Positions 1 to 7,263 of a stretch of 9,536 nucleotides of DNA are shown in pieces. The stretch spans positions 1 to 9,536 of the forward strand of contig JALRGZ010000059.1 of NCBI GenBank assembly GCA_023253295.1. The letters run 5' to 3'. The notes beneath the pieces are model-generated. The model searched no databases and was not told the origin of the DNA. It saw nothing but the letters and a program-made list of their open reading frames with translations. The DNA comes from Flavobacterium sp. GTDB taxonomy: Bacteria > Bacteroidota > Bacteroidia > Flavobacteriales > Flavobacteriaceae. A program made the translations under genes and the position numbers. Numbering within the stretch: position 1 is the first letter of the stretch; every line of letters starts with the position of its first letter.

Positions 1-1
1 T

Positions 2-772
2 GTGGTTATTTTCTTTAACTTCAGAACAGATAGAGGTCGTGAATTAACAGAAGCATTATCTCAACAGGATTTCCACGAACAAAACATGCATAAATTAGAC
101 TTGTACTATGTTACATTAACTAATTATGATGAAACCTATCAAAATGTAAAGGTGGTTTACAATAAAGATAATATAACGGAAACATTAGGAGAAGTTCTGG
201 AGAAAGCTGGTAAAAAGCAAATTCGTATTGCCGAAACAGAAAAATATCCACACGTAACATTCTTCTTCTCAGGTGGTAGAGAAACTCCTTTTGAAGGTGA
301 ATCCCGTATTTTAAGAAACTCACCTAAGGTTGCAACTTACGACTTACAACCGGAAATGAGTGCTTACGAATTAGCGGATGCTTTATGTCCTGAACTTGAA
401 AAAGGAGAAGTTGATTTTGTATGTTTAAACTTTGCCAACGGTGATATGGTAGGACATACAGGAATTATGGAAGCAGCTATCAAAGCTTGTGAAGCAGTGG
501 ATAAATGCGCTGAAAAAGTAATTAATACCGCTTTAGCAAATGGATATTCAACAATTGTAATTGCGGATCACGGTAACTGTGAGACAATGATTAATCCTGA
601 CGGAACTCCTAACACAGCTCATACTACAAACCCTGTTCCTTTCATTTTAGTTGACAATGATCAACTGGCTATTCAGGATGGTGTTTTAGGTGATATCGCT
701 CCTACTATTTTAGACTTAATGGGTGTTCAGCAACCAGCTGCTATGTCTAGTCATTCGTTATTAGCTAAATAA
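2..772 (+). CDS. gpmI: 2,3-bisphosphoglycerate-independent phosphoglycerate mutase, C-terminal half (5' truncated by window edge)
   Basis: Cytosolic Mn-dependent glycolytic enzyme interconverting 3- and 2-phosphoglycerate. The reading frame is open from the window edge, so the first codon is internal and no start is claimed. Visible motifs, numbered from the first codon at base 2: GGRETPFEGE (about 91-100) of the phosphotransferase/substrate-binding region, DMVGH with metal ligands D148 and H152, ADHGN with D189 and H190, and NTAHTTNP with H207. The spacing of these ligands (41 residues between the two Asp, 17 between the last two His) matches that of the Bacillus-type enzyme (D403, H407, D444, H445, H462). 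About 255 N-terminal residues, including the catalytic Ser, therefore lie upstream of the window. The C-terminus is intact and is followed by a terminator, so gpmI is the last gene of its transcript. Family assignment is very secure. Confidence 0.96.
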   Translation: MVIFFNFRTDRGRELTEALSQQDFHEQNMHKLDLYYVTLTNYDETYQNVKVVYNKDNITETLGEVLEKAGKKQIRIAETEKYPHVTFFFSGGRETPFEGESRILRNSPKVATYDLQPEMSAYELADALCPELEKGEVDFVCLNFANGDMVGHTGIMEAAIKACEAVDKCAEKVINTALANGYSTIVIADHGNCETMINPDGTPNTAHTTNPVPFILVDNDQLAIQDGVLGDIAPTILDLMGVQQPAAMSSHSLLAK

Positions 773-796
773 TAAAAAACTTAGATATTTAAACTA

Positions 797-826
797 ACGA
801 CTGTTCGAAAGAGCAGTCGTTTTTTT
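797..826 (+). terminator. Intrinsic terminator of gpmI
   Basis: A 10-bp stem pairs ACGACTGTTC (797-806) with GAGCAGTCGT (811-820), with one G-T wobble. It is closed by a GAAA tetraloop (807-810), a stable GNRA loop, and followed directly by a run of seven T (820-826). It lies 24 bases after the gpmI stop and separates gpmI from the exporter operon. Confidence 0.93.
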
Positions 827-984
827 GTGCTTATAATTTAAATTCTCTTTATTTACATCCCTAAATTATTAGCTCTTTTATCCTCAAAACTTTCCAAAAT
901 TAGAGCAAGATTAAAATAACATTAGAATTACTTCTCATTTCACATAATTTATTGTTAAAACACTAAAAATAAAAGTATTGCTAT

Positions 985-992
985 TAATTTTG
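985..992 (+). promoter_or_regulatory. Candidate promoter -7 element of the exporter operon
   Basis: TAATTTTG matches the Bacteroidetes -7 consensus TAnnTTTG exactly. A TTG at 952-954 is about 30 bases upstream, longer than the usual 17-23 spacing, so no good -33 element is assigned. Transcription would start near 999, giving a leader of about 80 bases before the ATG at 1078. Confidence 0.55.
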
Positions 993-1077
993 TTAGAAAT
1001 AGAAATTAACAAATTCATTTGACTGTTATTAATAATCATTTTGCAACAATCAGTGAACCAAAATAAAATCAACCATT

Positions 1078-2739
1078 ATGACGCCTTTAAAACGTTTTTA
1101 CAACCTACTTAAATTAGACAAAAGAGATGTCTCTCAAATATTTTTCTACGCTATCTTTGCCGGATTAATCAGTTTGTCTTTACCATTAGGAATTCAAGCT
1201 ATCACTAACCTTATTCAATCAGGGAGAGTAAGTGCTTCTTGGGTTGCTTTAATCATTTTAGTAGTTTTTGGAGTAATTCTAGTTGGTATCTTATCTTTAA
1301 TGCAATTGCGAATCACTGAAAATTTACAACAAAAAATATTTGTTCGCTCATCATTTGATTTTGGAGCTCGTTTATCAAAAATTAAAGTAAACCAACTTTA
1401 CAATAGTTATCCTCCTGAATTAGCCAATCGCTTTTTTGATACTTTAACAATTCAAAAAGGAACCTCAAAACTTTTAATTGACTTTTCGGCAGCACTATTA
1501 CAAATTATTTTTGGTATCATTTTATTATCATTATACCATCCATACTTCATTGTATTTGGAATTTTATTATTTGCGTTTTTGTACTTTATCTTCAAATTTT
1601 CCTACCAAACCGGTTTAGAAACAAGTTTGAAAGAATCTAAGTTCAAATACAAAGTTGCTAGCTGGTTACAAGAAATAGCCAGAAATAATTACAGTTTTAA
1701 AAACGATTTGAATTATGACTTTAGCTTACAAAAAAACAACAATCTGGTTTCTGATTATTTAAATTACAGAGAAAAACACTTTAATGTAATCCAAAGACAA
1801 TTTTCCCAACTAATTGTTTTTAAAGTCATCATTACGGCAAGTTTATTATTAATTGGAGGATTTTTGGTCTTATCTCAAGAAATGAACATTGGACAATTTG
1901 TTGCGGCTGAAATCATCATTTTACTGGTAATCAATTCTTCCGAAAAAATAATCTTTGGTCTGGAAACCTTTTACGACGTTTTAACATCTATTGAAAAAAT
2001 AGGTCAGGTAACTGATTTGGAATTAGAAGAAGAAAATGACTTTAATATTGATTCCTGTTACACCAACATTTCAATAGAAACCGAAAATCTTTCTTTCAAA
2101 TTTCCTGATTCAGATATCGAAATTCTAAAATCAATTTCTTTAAAAATCGATCAAGGAGAAAAAATTGTAATTGAAGGAGAAAATGGAGCCGGAAAAACAA
2201 CTCTTATCCGAATCTTATCAGGTTTATTACAAAAAACAGCTGGTTCGTTTTATATTAATGATGATACTTTTAAAAAAATAAATTTAAAACAATACCGCTC
2301 TCAAATAGGAAGTATCATTTACAATGAAACACCATTTGAAGGAACCATATTAGAAAATATCACCTTTAATGACAAAAGCATTACAACTGAAGACTTAAAA
2401 TGGGCTCTTAATGGCGTTCAACTCACCTCATTTGTAAAATCTTTACCAAAAGGTTTAGATACACGCATTTTCCCGGAAGGAAGACAATTATCTTCTTCAA
2501 ATGCTCAAAAATTATTATTAGCAAGAAGTATTATTCACAAACCTAAAATATTATTTTACGAAGATCCAACTGACATGATGGATGAAAATGTAGCCAATGA
2601 AATTATTGATTTCATCACCTCAGAAAAAAACAATTGGACCATTATAGTATCTTCTAAAAATCCATATTGGAGAATCAAATGTAATCGAAGAATCATTATG
2701 CAAAATGGAGCTATTCAACTTGATCTAAAAAATAATTAA
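1078..2739 (+). CDS. ABC half-transporter (type I secretion-like ATPase/permease) with degenerate nucleotide-binding domain
   Basis: Inner-membrane subunit of a tripartite exporter, 553 aa. About six membrane segments (roughly 21-42, 55-77, 132-152, 154-175, 244-266, 272-290) precede a C-terminal ABC ATPase domain (about 330-553), the permease-ATPase order of HlyB/PrtD exporters. There is no N-terminal C39 peptidase domain, so it should not cleave a double-glycine leader. Walker A is canonical (GENGAGKTT, 367-375, K373). Nearly every other motif is altered. The Q-loop position reads Y415/N416, the signature LSGGQ is LSSSN (471-475), Walker B ends E495-D496 instead of D-E, and the H-loop His is S526. 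The D-loop Asp (D502) remains. The ATG follows an A-rich leader, and the adaptor gene starts 2 nt after the stop. The exporter class is secure; the substrate is unknown and ATPase competence is uncertain. Confidence 0.88.
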   Translation: MTPLKRFYNLLKLDKRDVSQIFFYAIFAGLISLSLPLGIQAITNLIQSGRVSASWVALIILVVFGVILVGILSLMQLRITENLQQKIFVRSSFDFGARLSKIKVNQLYNSYPPELANRFFDTLTIQKGTSKLLIDFSAALLQIIFGIILLSLYHPYFIVFGILLFAFLYFIFKFSYQTGLETSLKESKFKYKVASWLQEIARNNYSFKNDLNYDFSLQKNNNLVSDYLNYREKHFNVIQRQFSQLIVFKVIITASLLLIGGFLVLSQEMNIGQFVAAEIIILLVINSSEKIIFGLETFYDVLTSIEKIGQVTDLELEEENDFNIDSCYTNISIETENLSFKFPDSDIEILKSISLKIDQGEKIVIEGENGAGKTTLIRILSGLLQKTAGSFYINDDTFKKINLKQYRSQIGSIIYNETPFEGTILENITFNDKSITTEDLKWALNGVQLTSFVKSLPKGLDTRIFPEGRQLSSSNAQKLLLARSIIHKPKILFYEDPTDMMDENVANEIIDFITSEKNNWTIIVSSKNPYWRIKCNRRIIMQNGAIQLDLKNN

Positions 2740-2741
2740 GC

Positions 2742-4088
2742 ATGCTAAACATATCCAACAATAAAACCAAACTGCAATCGCTGGAGCGATATGAAACAGT
2801 AAAAAACTTAAGCAATAGACCTCATTATAAAATTCTAAACAGAATCATCGCCGGGGTTTCTATAATTGGGCTGGCAGCACTTTTTTTACCTTGGACCCAA
2901 ACCATTTCCGGTTCAGGAAACGTAACCACATTAAAACCTAATCAGCGTCCTCAATCCATCCAAAGTGTGATTTCGGGTCGAATTGAAAAATGGTACGTTC
3001 AAGAAGGTGATTTTGTAAAAAAAGGAGACACTATCTTATTTATTTCCGAGATAAAAGAAGACTACATGGATCCTAACTTAGTAGAAAACACTAAAAACCA
3101 AATGGAAGCCAAAAAACAGTCTTTAGAATCTTATGGTTCAAAGGTAGACATGCTTTCGAATCAAATTGTTGCTATTGAAAACGAAAGAAGATTAAAACTG
3201 GAACAAGCTCAAAACAAAATCCAACAATCCATCTTAAAAATAAAGAGCGACAGTATGGATCTTGCAGCTGTAAAAACACAGCTAAAAATTGCTAATACAC
3301 AATACAATCGTTCCGTTCAATTAAACAAAGAAGGTTTAAAACCACTTACTGATATCGAAGAGAAAAGACTGAAGTTACAGGAAGTAGAAGCTAAAATCAT
3401 TACTCAGGAAAACAAATATCTGAGTAGTAAAAATGATTTAATCAACGCAAAAGTAGAAATCAACCGAATTAGCGCCGAATATGCCGAAAAAAAATCGAAA
3501 GCTAACAGCGATAAATTTACAGCGCTTAGCAGTCAATTCGATACGGATGCTCAAGTAAACAAACTTAAAAACCAATACACTAATTACAGTATTCGTAACG
3601 GCATGTATTACATCAAAGCATCACAAGACGGTTATATCAACAGAGCTTTGCAATCAGGTATTGGTGAAACGATTAAAGAAGGAACACCAATTGCTACTAT
3701 TATGCCAGCCAATTACGATATTGCAGTAGAAACTTATGTTAACCCTATTGATCTTCCATTAATTTCAAAAGGAGATAAAATCAGAGTTTGGTTTGATGGG
3801 TGGCCTTCAATTGTATTTTCAGGTTGGCCTGACATGTCTTACGGAACTTTTGGAGGAGAAATTGTAGCTATTGAAAATTTCATTAGCGAAAACGGAAAAT
3901 ACAGAGTACTTATTGCTCCCGATGAAACCGAAAACAAATGGCCAAAGCAATTGAGTATTGGTGCCGGAGCACAAACCATTGCCTTATTGGACAACGTACC
4001 GGTTTGGTTTGAAATTTGGAGAACCCTAAACGGATTCCCTCCTAATTATTACAAACCAACCGCTAAAATCACAAAAGAAAAAAAATAA
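2742..4088 (+). CDS. HlyD-family membrane fusion (periplasmic adaptor) protein
   Basis: Adaptor linking the inner-membrane ABC protein to the TolC-type channel, 448 aa. It has a short cytosolic N-terminus, one membrane anchor at about 34-50 (RIIAGVSIIGLAALFLPW) and the first half of a biotinyl-lipoyl domain at about 71-103 (SGRIEKWYVQEGDFVKKGD). A long charged coiled-coil hairpin follows (about 110-285, rich in K, E, Q and L). The second lipoyl half is at about 289-321 (ASQDGYINRALQSGIGETI), and a beta-barrel-like region (about 325-410) ends the fold. This order and the single N-terminal anchor are typical of type I secretion adaptors rather than lipoprotein RND adaptors. The start lies 2 nt after the ABC stop, and its stop overlaps the next ATG (TAATG), so the three genes are almost certainly co-transcribed and translationally coupled. 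Cargo is unknown. Confidence 0.93.
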   Translation: MLNISNNKTKLQSLERYETVKNLSNRPHYKILNRIIAGVSIIGLAALFLPWTQTISGSGNVTTLKPNQRPQSIQSVISGRIEKWYVQEGDFVKKGDTILFISEIKEDYMDPNLVENTKNQMEAKKQSLESYGSKVDMLSNQIVAIENERRLKLEQAQNKIQQSILKIKSDSMDLAAVKTQLKIANTQYNRSVQLNKEGLKPLTDIEEKRLKLQEVEAKIITQENKYLSSKNDLINAKVEINRISAEYAEKKSKANSDKFTALSSQFDTDAQVNKLKNQYTNYSIRNGMYYIKASQDGYINRALQSGIGETIKEGTPIATIMPANYDIAVETYVNPIDLPLISKGDKIRVWFDGWPSIVFSGWPDMSYGTFGGEIVAIENFISENGKYRVLIAPDETENKWPKQLSIGAGAQTIALLDNVPVWFEIWRTLNGFPPNYYKPTAKITKEKK

Positions 4089-5476
4089 TGAAACATATTT
4101 TTTTAGCATTGTTATTCTTTGGTTTTACTCTAACTGCCCAAGAAATCACTTCAAAAGAACTCACGTATAATGAGTTTTTGGGCTATGTAAAAAAGTATCA
4201 TCCTTTGGTTAAAAATGCCAATTTAGAAATCAATAAAGCACAGGCCAATTTAATGATGGCTCGTGGTGGCTTTGACCCAAAAATAGAGGTCGATTTTAGC
4301 AAAAAGCAATTCAAAGACAAGGAGTACTATTCGATTTTAAACAGCAGTTTCAAAATTCCAACTTGGTACGGAATTGAAATTAAAGCTGGTTTTGACAATA
4401 GTGAAGGTGTTTATTTAAATCCACAAAACACACTCCCTAATCAGGGATTAACTTCACTTGGAATAAGTGTGCCCTTAGGTCAGGGATTATTTATCAATCA
4501 AAGGATGGCTGACCTGAGAAAAGCTAAAATGCAAATTCAATTAAGTCAGGCTGAAAGAAAATTACAAGCCATTGCAATTTTATACGATGCTTCTATCGCT
4601 TATTTTAATTGGAAAAAAAGCTTTAATGAAGCCATGTTATACGAAGAATACAAAAGCAACGCTGTCATTCGATTTAAAGGAATTCAAACTTCTATCAAAG
4701 AAGGAGACAAACGTGCTATTGACAGCGTTGAAGCCGGAATGACTGTAAAAAACAGAACGCTGAATTTAATTGATTCTCAACTAAAATTAGCGAAAGCAAA
4801 ATTAGAACTATCCAACTTCCTTTGGTTAGAAAACAACATTCCGTTAGAACTTGCAGATGATATTATTCCAGAAGAAAAATTAGAGTTTAGCATTCAGGAA
4901 ACCTTAAAAACAAATGCTTTATTAAGTGCTGACTTTTCAATTAACGCTCATCCCAAAATCAATGCTTTACAAAGCAAGATAAATATTTTAAATGTGGACA
5001 GAAAATTAAAAGCCAATATGCTTTTACCCAAAGTAGATGTAGGTTATTCGTATTTATCAGAACCGAGTTATTTTGATAATTATCAATTTAATGATTATAA
5101 AGTTGGTTTAAATTTTTATTTCCCTTTGTTTCTCAGAAAAGAACGAGGCAGTTTAAAATTAGCCAAATACAAAGTTCAGGAAACTGAATTTGCATTGGAT
5201 TTGGAAAAAGTACAGCTTTCCAATAAAATAAATGCTCAAAAAATGGAAATCGAAGCTTTATCCAAACAAAAAGAATTGATAAAAAGCGTCGTTGACGACT
5301 ATTTCACAATGCTAAAATCAGAAGAAAGATTATTTTCTTTTGGAGAAAGTTCGCTATTTTTAATCAATAGTAGAGAGAATAATTTAGTAAGTGCACAGCT
5401 ATCCAAAATAGCTTTAGAGAACCGTTTTTTCGTATCTAATTCGGAGCTTTTTAAAATAATGGCCAATCCGGATTAA
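4088..5476 (+). CDS. TolC-family outer-membrane efflux/secretion channel
   Basis: Outer-membrane duct of the exporter, 462 aa, about the usual length for the family. A Sec signal peptide is clear: K2, a hydrophobic core (IFLALLFFGFTLT) and likely cleavage before Q18. The mature protein shows the internal duplication of OEP proteins. A strand-plus-helix block occurs near residue 127 (SVPLGQGLFINQRMADLRKA) and its counterpart near 341 (NFYFPLFLRKERGSLKLAKY), about 214 residues apart, each followed by long amphipathic helices. The ATG overlaps the adaptor stop by one base (TAATG). It is the last gene of the operon. No hairpin terminator is visible between its stop and map, so some read-through into map is possible. 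The family is secure; the exported molecule cannot be inferred. Confidence 0.92.
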   Translation: MKHIFLALLFFGFTLTAQEITSKELTYNEFLGYVKKYHPLVKNANLEINKAQANLMMARGGFDPKIEVDFSKKQFKDKEYYSILNSSFKIPTWYGIEIKAGFDNSEGVYLNPQNTLPNQGLTSLGISVPLGQGLFINQRMADLRKAKMQIQLSQAERKLQAIAILYDASIAYFNWKKSFNEAMLYEEYKSNAVIRFKGIQTSIKEGDKRAIDSVEAGMTVKNRTLNLIDSQLKLAKAKLELSNFLWLENNIPLELADDIIPEEKLEFSIQETLKTNALLSADFSINAHPKINALQSKINILNVDRKLKANMLLPKVDVGYSYLSEPSYFDNYQFNDYKVGLNFYFPLFLRKERGSLKLAKYKVQETEFALDLEKVQLSNKINAQKMEIEALSKQKELIKSVVDDYFTMLKSEERLFSFGESSLFLINSRENNLVSAQLSKIALENRFFVSNSELFKIMANPD

Positions 5477-5491
5477 ATAACTTAAAAATTG

Positions 5492-5499
5492 TATTTTTG
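5492..5499 (+). promoter_or_regulatory. Promoter -7 element of map
   Basis: TATTTTTG matches TAnnTTTG exactly and lies in the 42-base gap between the channel gene and map. The transcript would start near 5505, about 14 bases before the ATG at 5519. It overlaps the in-frame TTG at 5489, which rules that codon out as a start on transcripts from this promoter. No -33 TTG is seen at the usual distance. Confidence 0.65.
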
Positions 5500-5518
5500 C
5501 ATTTCGAAAATTAAAAAT

Positions 5519-6337
5519 ATGATTATAGTTAAATCCCGTGAAGAAATAGAATTAATGCGCGAAAGTGCCTTAATCGTATCGAAAACATTAGGAATGCTTG
5601 CTGCTGAAGTGAAAGAAGGAGTAACCACTTTACACCTTGACAAATTAGCTGAAGAATTTATTCGTGACCATGGAGCCGAACCGAGTTTCCTTGGTTTATA
5701 TGGTTTCCCAAACTCACTTTGTATGAGTCCTAACGCTCAGGTAGTTCATGGAATTCCTAACAACACTCCTCTTGTAAGCGGTGATATTATCTCCATTGAT
5801 TGTGGTGCATATAAAAATGGTTTCCATGGCGATCACGCCTATACTTTTGAAGTAGGTGAAGTAGCTCCGGAAACTAAAAAATTACTTCAGGTTACTAAAG
5901 AATCTTTATATGTAGGTATTCGTGAATTCAAAGCGGGTAATCGTGTTGAAGATGTTGGAAACGCTATTCAAAAATATACTGAAGCTCATGGCTACGGAGT
6001 AGTTCGCGAATTAGTAGGTCACGGATTAGGCAAAAAAATGCACGAAGACCCTGAAATGCCAAACTATGGTAAAAAAGGTCGCGGTAAACTTTTAATAGAA
6101 GGAATGGTCGTTGCTTTAGAACCAATGATTAACCAGGGAACACGCAACATCAAACAATTAAAAGACGGTTGGACAATCCTTACTGCCGACGGAAAACCTT
6201 CTGCTCACTTTGAACATGACGTTGCCATAATTGATGGAAAACCGGAATTACTTTCTACTTTTGCTTACATCTACAAAGCACTTGGAATTGAAAGTAACGA
6301 AGAGGATGAATTTAGAAAGGTGCCTTTAGTAATTTAA
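5519..6337 (+). CDS. map: Type I methionine aminopeptidase
   Basis: Cytosolic dinuclear metalloprotease that removes the initiator Met from nascent proteins with a small second residue. 272 aa, the normal length for type Ia bacterial enzymes. All five metal ligands are present at the expected spacing: D94 (SIDCGAY), D105 (HGDHAYTF), H168 (LVGHGLG), E201 (ALEPM) and E232 (HFEHDV). They correspond to E. coli D97, D108, H171, E204 and E235. The substrate-binding His is H77 (VVHGIP). I chose the ATG at 5519, preceded by an A-rich leader. The in-frame TTG 30 bases upstream sits on the promoter and would add ten residues absent from the family. In many bacteria map lies in a ribosomal-protein/secY cluster; here it is after an exporter operon with its own promoter and terminator, so probably monocistronic. 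Confidence 0.97.
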   Translation: MIIVKSREEIELMRESALIVSKTLGMLAAEVKEGVTTLHLDKLAEEFIRDHGAEPSFLGLYGFPNSLCMSPNAQVVHGIPNNTPLVSGDIISIDCGAYKNGFHGDHAYTFEVGEVAPETKKLLQVTKESLYVGIREFKAGNRVEDVGNAIQKYTEAHGYGVVRELVGHGLGKKMHEDPEMPNYGKKGRGKLLIEGMVVALEPMINQGTRNIKQLKDGWTILTADGKPSAHFEHDVAIIDGKPELLSTFAYIYKALGIESNEEDEFRKVPLVI

Positions 6338-6368
6338 AAACGATTTATAGAAATCTAATTAGATTCTG

Positions 6369-6397
6369 AAAACCACAAATCTCAATGTGGTTTTTTT
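6369..6397 (+). terminator. Intrinsic terminator of map
   Basis: AAAACCACA (6369-6377) pairs with TGTGGTTTT (6386-6394) around an 8-base loop, and the T-run continues to 6397. It lies about 30 bases after the map stop. The A-tract on its 5' side means it could also work on the minus strand, but no minus-strand gene is present. Confidence 0.88.
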
Positions 6398-6400
6398 ATA

Positions 6401-6408
6401 AATCTTTG
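6401..6408 (+). promoter_or_regulatory. Possible promoter -7 element of the methyltransferase gene
   Basis: AATCTTTG differs from TAnnTTTG at one position and sits just after the map terminator and 11 bases before the ATG at 6420. It implies a very short leader of about 5 bases. It is the best match in the 22-base interval between terminator and start, but it is weak. Confidence 0.3.
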
Positions 6409-6419
6409 TGCAACAACTT

Positions 6420-7184
6420 ATGAAAAAAGCATTCAAACTAATTCTTAACGTTATACCACGTCCTCTTCTTATCCGTTTAAGTTATGTAGCACGTCCTATT
6501 ATTGCTTTTTCCTTAAAAGGAGACAAATTCACGGATCCTATTGACGGAAAAAGCTTCAAATCGATGTTACCTTATGGATACGAAACACAGCGTAATAATG
6601 TACTATCACCAAGTACGCTTTCATTAGAAAGACATCGTTTGCTATGGTTGTATTTGAATGAAAAAACAGATTTTTTTACCGCACCTAAAAAAGTCCTTCA
6701 TTTTGCTCCTGAACAAGCTTTTTACAAATTGTTCCGAAAACAAAAAAATCTGGATTACACAACTACTGATTTATTTTCTCCATTGGCTGATGTAAAAGCT
6801 GATATTTGCAATTTACCGTTTGAAGACAATCAATATGATGTAATTTTATGCAATCACGTCTTGGAACACATCCCTGATGACACTAAAGCCATGCAGGAAT
6901 TATACCGAGTTCTAAAACCTGGTGGAATGGCTATTTTGCAAATTCCACAGGATTTAAAACGTGAAATTACTTTTGCTGACGACAGCATCACCGATCCAAA
7001 AGAACGTGCTAAGATATTTGGTCAATATGATCACGTAAGAATCTACGGCCGTGACTATTTTGACAAATTAAGAAGTATTGGTTTCAAAGTAGTTGAAGAA
7101 GACTATACAAACGAGATCAATCCGGCGTTAGTCGAAAAATATTGCTTAGCAAAAGGAGAAATAATTCCTGTTTGTATTAAATAA
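6420..7184 (+). CDS. Class I SAM-dependent methyltransferase (Methyltransf_11-like)
   Basis: Predicted cytosolic methyltransferase of 254 aa; substrate unknown. The Rossmann core starts near residue 90. Motif I is atypical: VLHFAPE (92-98) replaces the usual V-L-D-x-G-x-G-x-G glycine-rich loop. The TDLFSP segment (about 117-122) resembles the acidic strand that binds the SAM ribose. Later motifs are standard: LPFEDNQYDVILCNHVLEHI (about 132-151) and the LKPGG turn (165-169). The N-terminal 85 residues form a basic, partly hydrophobic extension (PRPLLIRLSYVARPIIAFSL), which might associate with membrane or a partner. I use the ATG at 6420; an in-frame GTG at 6408 overlaps the candidate promoter. 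The gene stands alone between map and the T9SS gene, so context gives no substrate clue. Related proteins in Bacteroidetes are often annotated near polysaccharide genes, but that is recollection rather than evidence here. Confidence 0.82.
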   Translation: MKKAFKLILNVIPRPLLIRLSYVARPIIAFSLKGDKFTDPIDGKSFKSMLPYGYETQRNNVLSPSTLSLERHRLLWLYLNEKTDFFTAPKKVLHFAPEQAFYKLFRKQKNLDYTTTDLFSPLADVKADICNLPFEDNQYDVILCNHVLEHIPDDTKAMQELYRVLKPGGMAILQIPQDLKREITFADDSITDPKERAKIFGQYDHVRIYGRDYFDKLRSIGFKVVEEDYTNEINPALVEKYCLAKGEIIPVCIK

Positions 7185-7192
7185 TTTCAAAA

Positions 7193-7227
7193 AAAGGACA
7201 TTATTGGTACACACTATTTTGTCCTTT
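7193..7227 (+). terminator. Weak hairpin after the methyltransferase gene
   Basis: AAAGGACA (7193-7200) pairs perfectly with TGTCCTTT (7220-7227), an 8-bp stem with a 19-base loop. The 3' side continues TTTATTTTG, a poor T-tract. On the minus strand the stem is followed by seven T (7189-7195), the better terminator orientation, though no minus-strand gene needs it. It may end the methyltransferase transcript inefficiently, and it lies just before the next promoter. Confidence 0.4.
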
Positions 7228-7234
7228 ATTTTGT

Positions 7235-7242
7235 TATATTTA
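7235..7242 (+). promoter_or_regulatory. Possible promoter -7 element of the Plug-type gene
   Basis: TATATTTA matches TAnnTTTG at all but the last base and lies 21 bases before the ATG at 7264. A TTTTG at 7217-7221 could act as an upstream element, but its 13-base spacing is short. Its position argues against the in-frame TTG start at 7204. Confidence 0.38.
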
Positions 7243-7263
7243 CACATCAGCAATTACAAAACC

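Larger units (their letters stand above)
773..1077. other. Intergenic region between gpmI and the exporter operon
   Basis: A 305-base AT-rich gap. It holds the gpmI terminator (797-826) and a perfect TAnnTTTG element at 985-992. I see no convincing coding frame, tRNA or stable structured RNA in the rest. The only other dyad noticed, GCTCT near 871 against AGAGC near 903, is just 5 bp and not significant in such AT-rich DNA. Confidence 0.6.

Noticed and set aside
120..323. Minus-strand open frame of 67 codons
   Set aside because: It lies wholly inside gpmI, has no promoter or family resemblance, and is the antisense shadow of a conserved coding region.
1018..1043. Second promoter candidate, TTTG followed by TCATTTTG
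   Set aside because: The -7 part lacks the TA and the spacing is only 14 bases, so 985-992 is the better candidate.
2560..2575. Walker B E-D order as a sequencing or frameshift error
   Set aside because: The frame is open on both sides, D-loop and downstream motifs stay in register, and several separate motifs are altered, so a local error does not explain the pattern.
5489..5518. Ten-residue N-terminal extension of Map from a TTG
   Set aside because: The codon overlaps the promoter -7 element, and the extension is absent from type Ia methionine aminopeptidases.
6408..6419. GTG start for the methyltransferase
   Set aside because: It overlaps the last base of the candidate -7 element, and the ATG four codons later fits better.
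7204..7263. Twenty-residue N-terminal extension of the Plug-type protein from a TTG
   Set aside because: It overlaps the hairpin and the candidate promoter and would place extra hydrophobic residues before a well-formed signal peptide starting at 7264.
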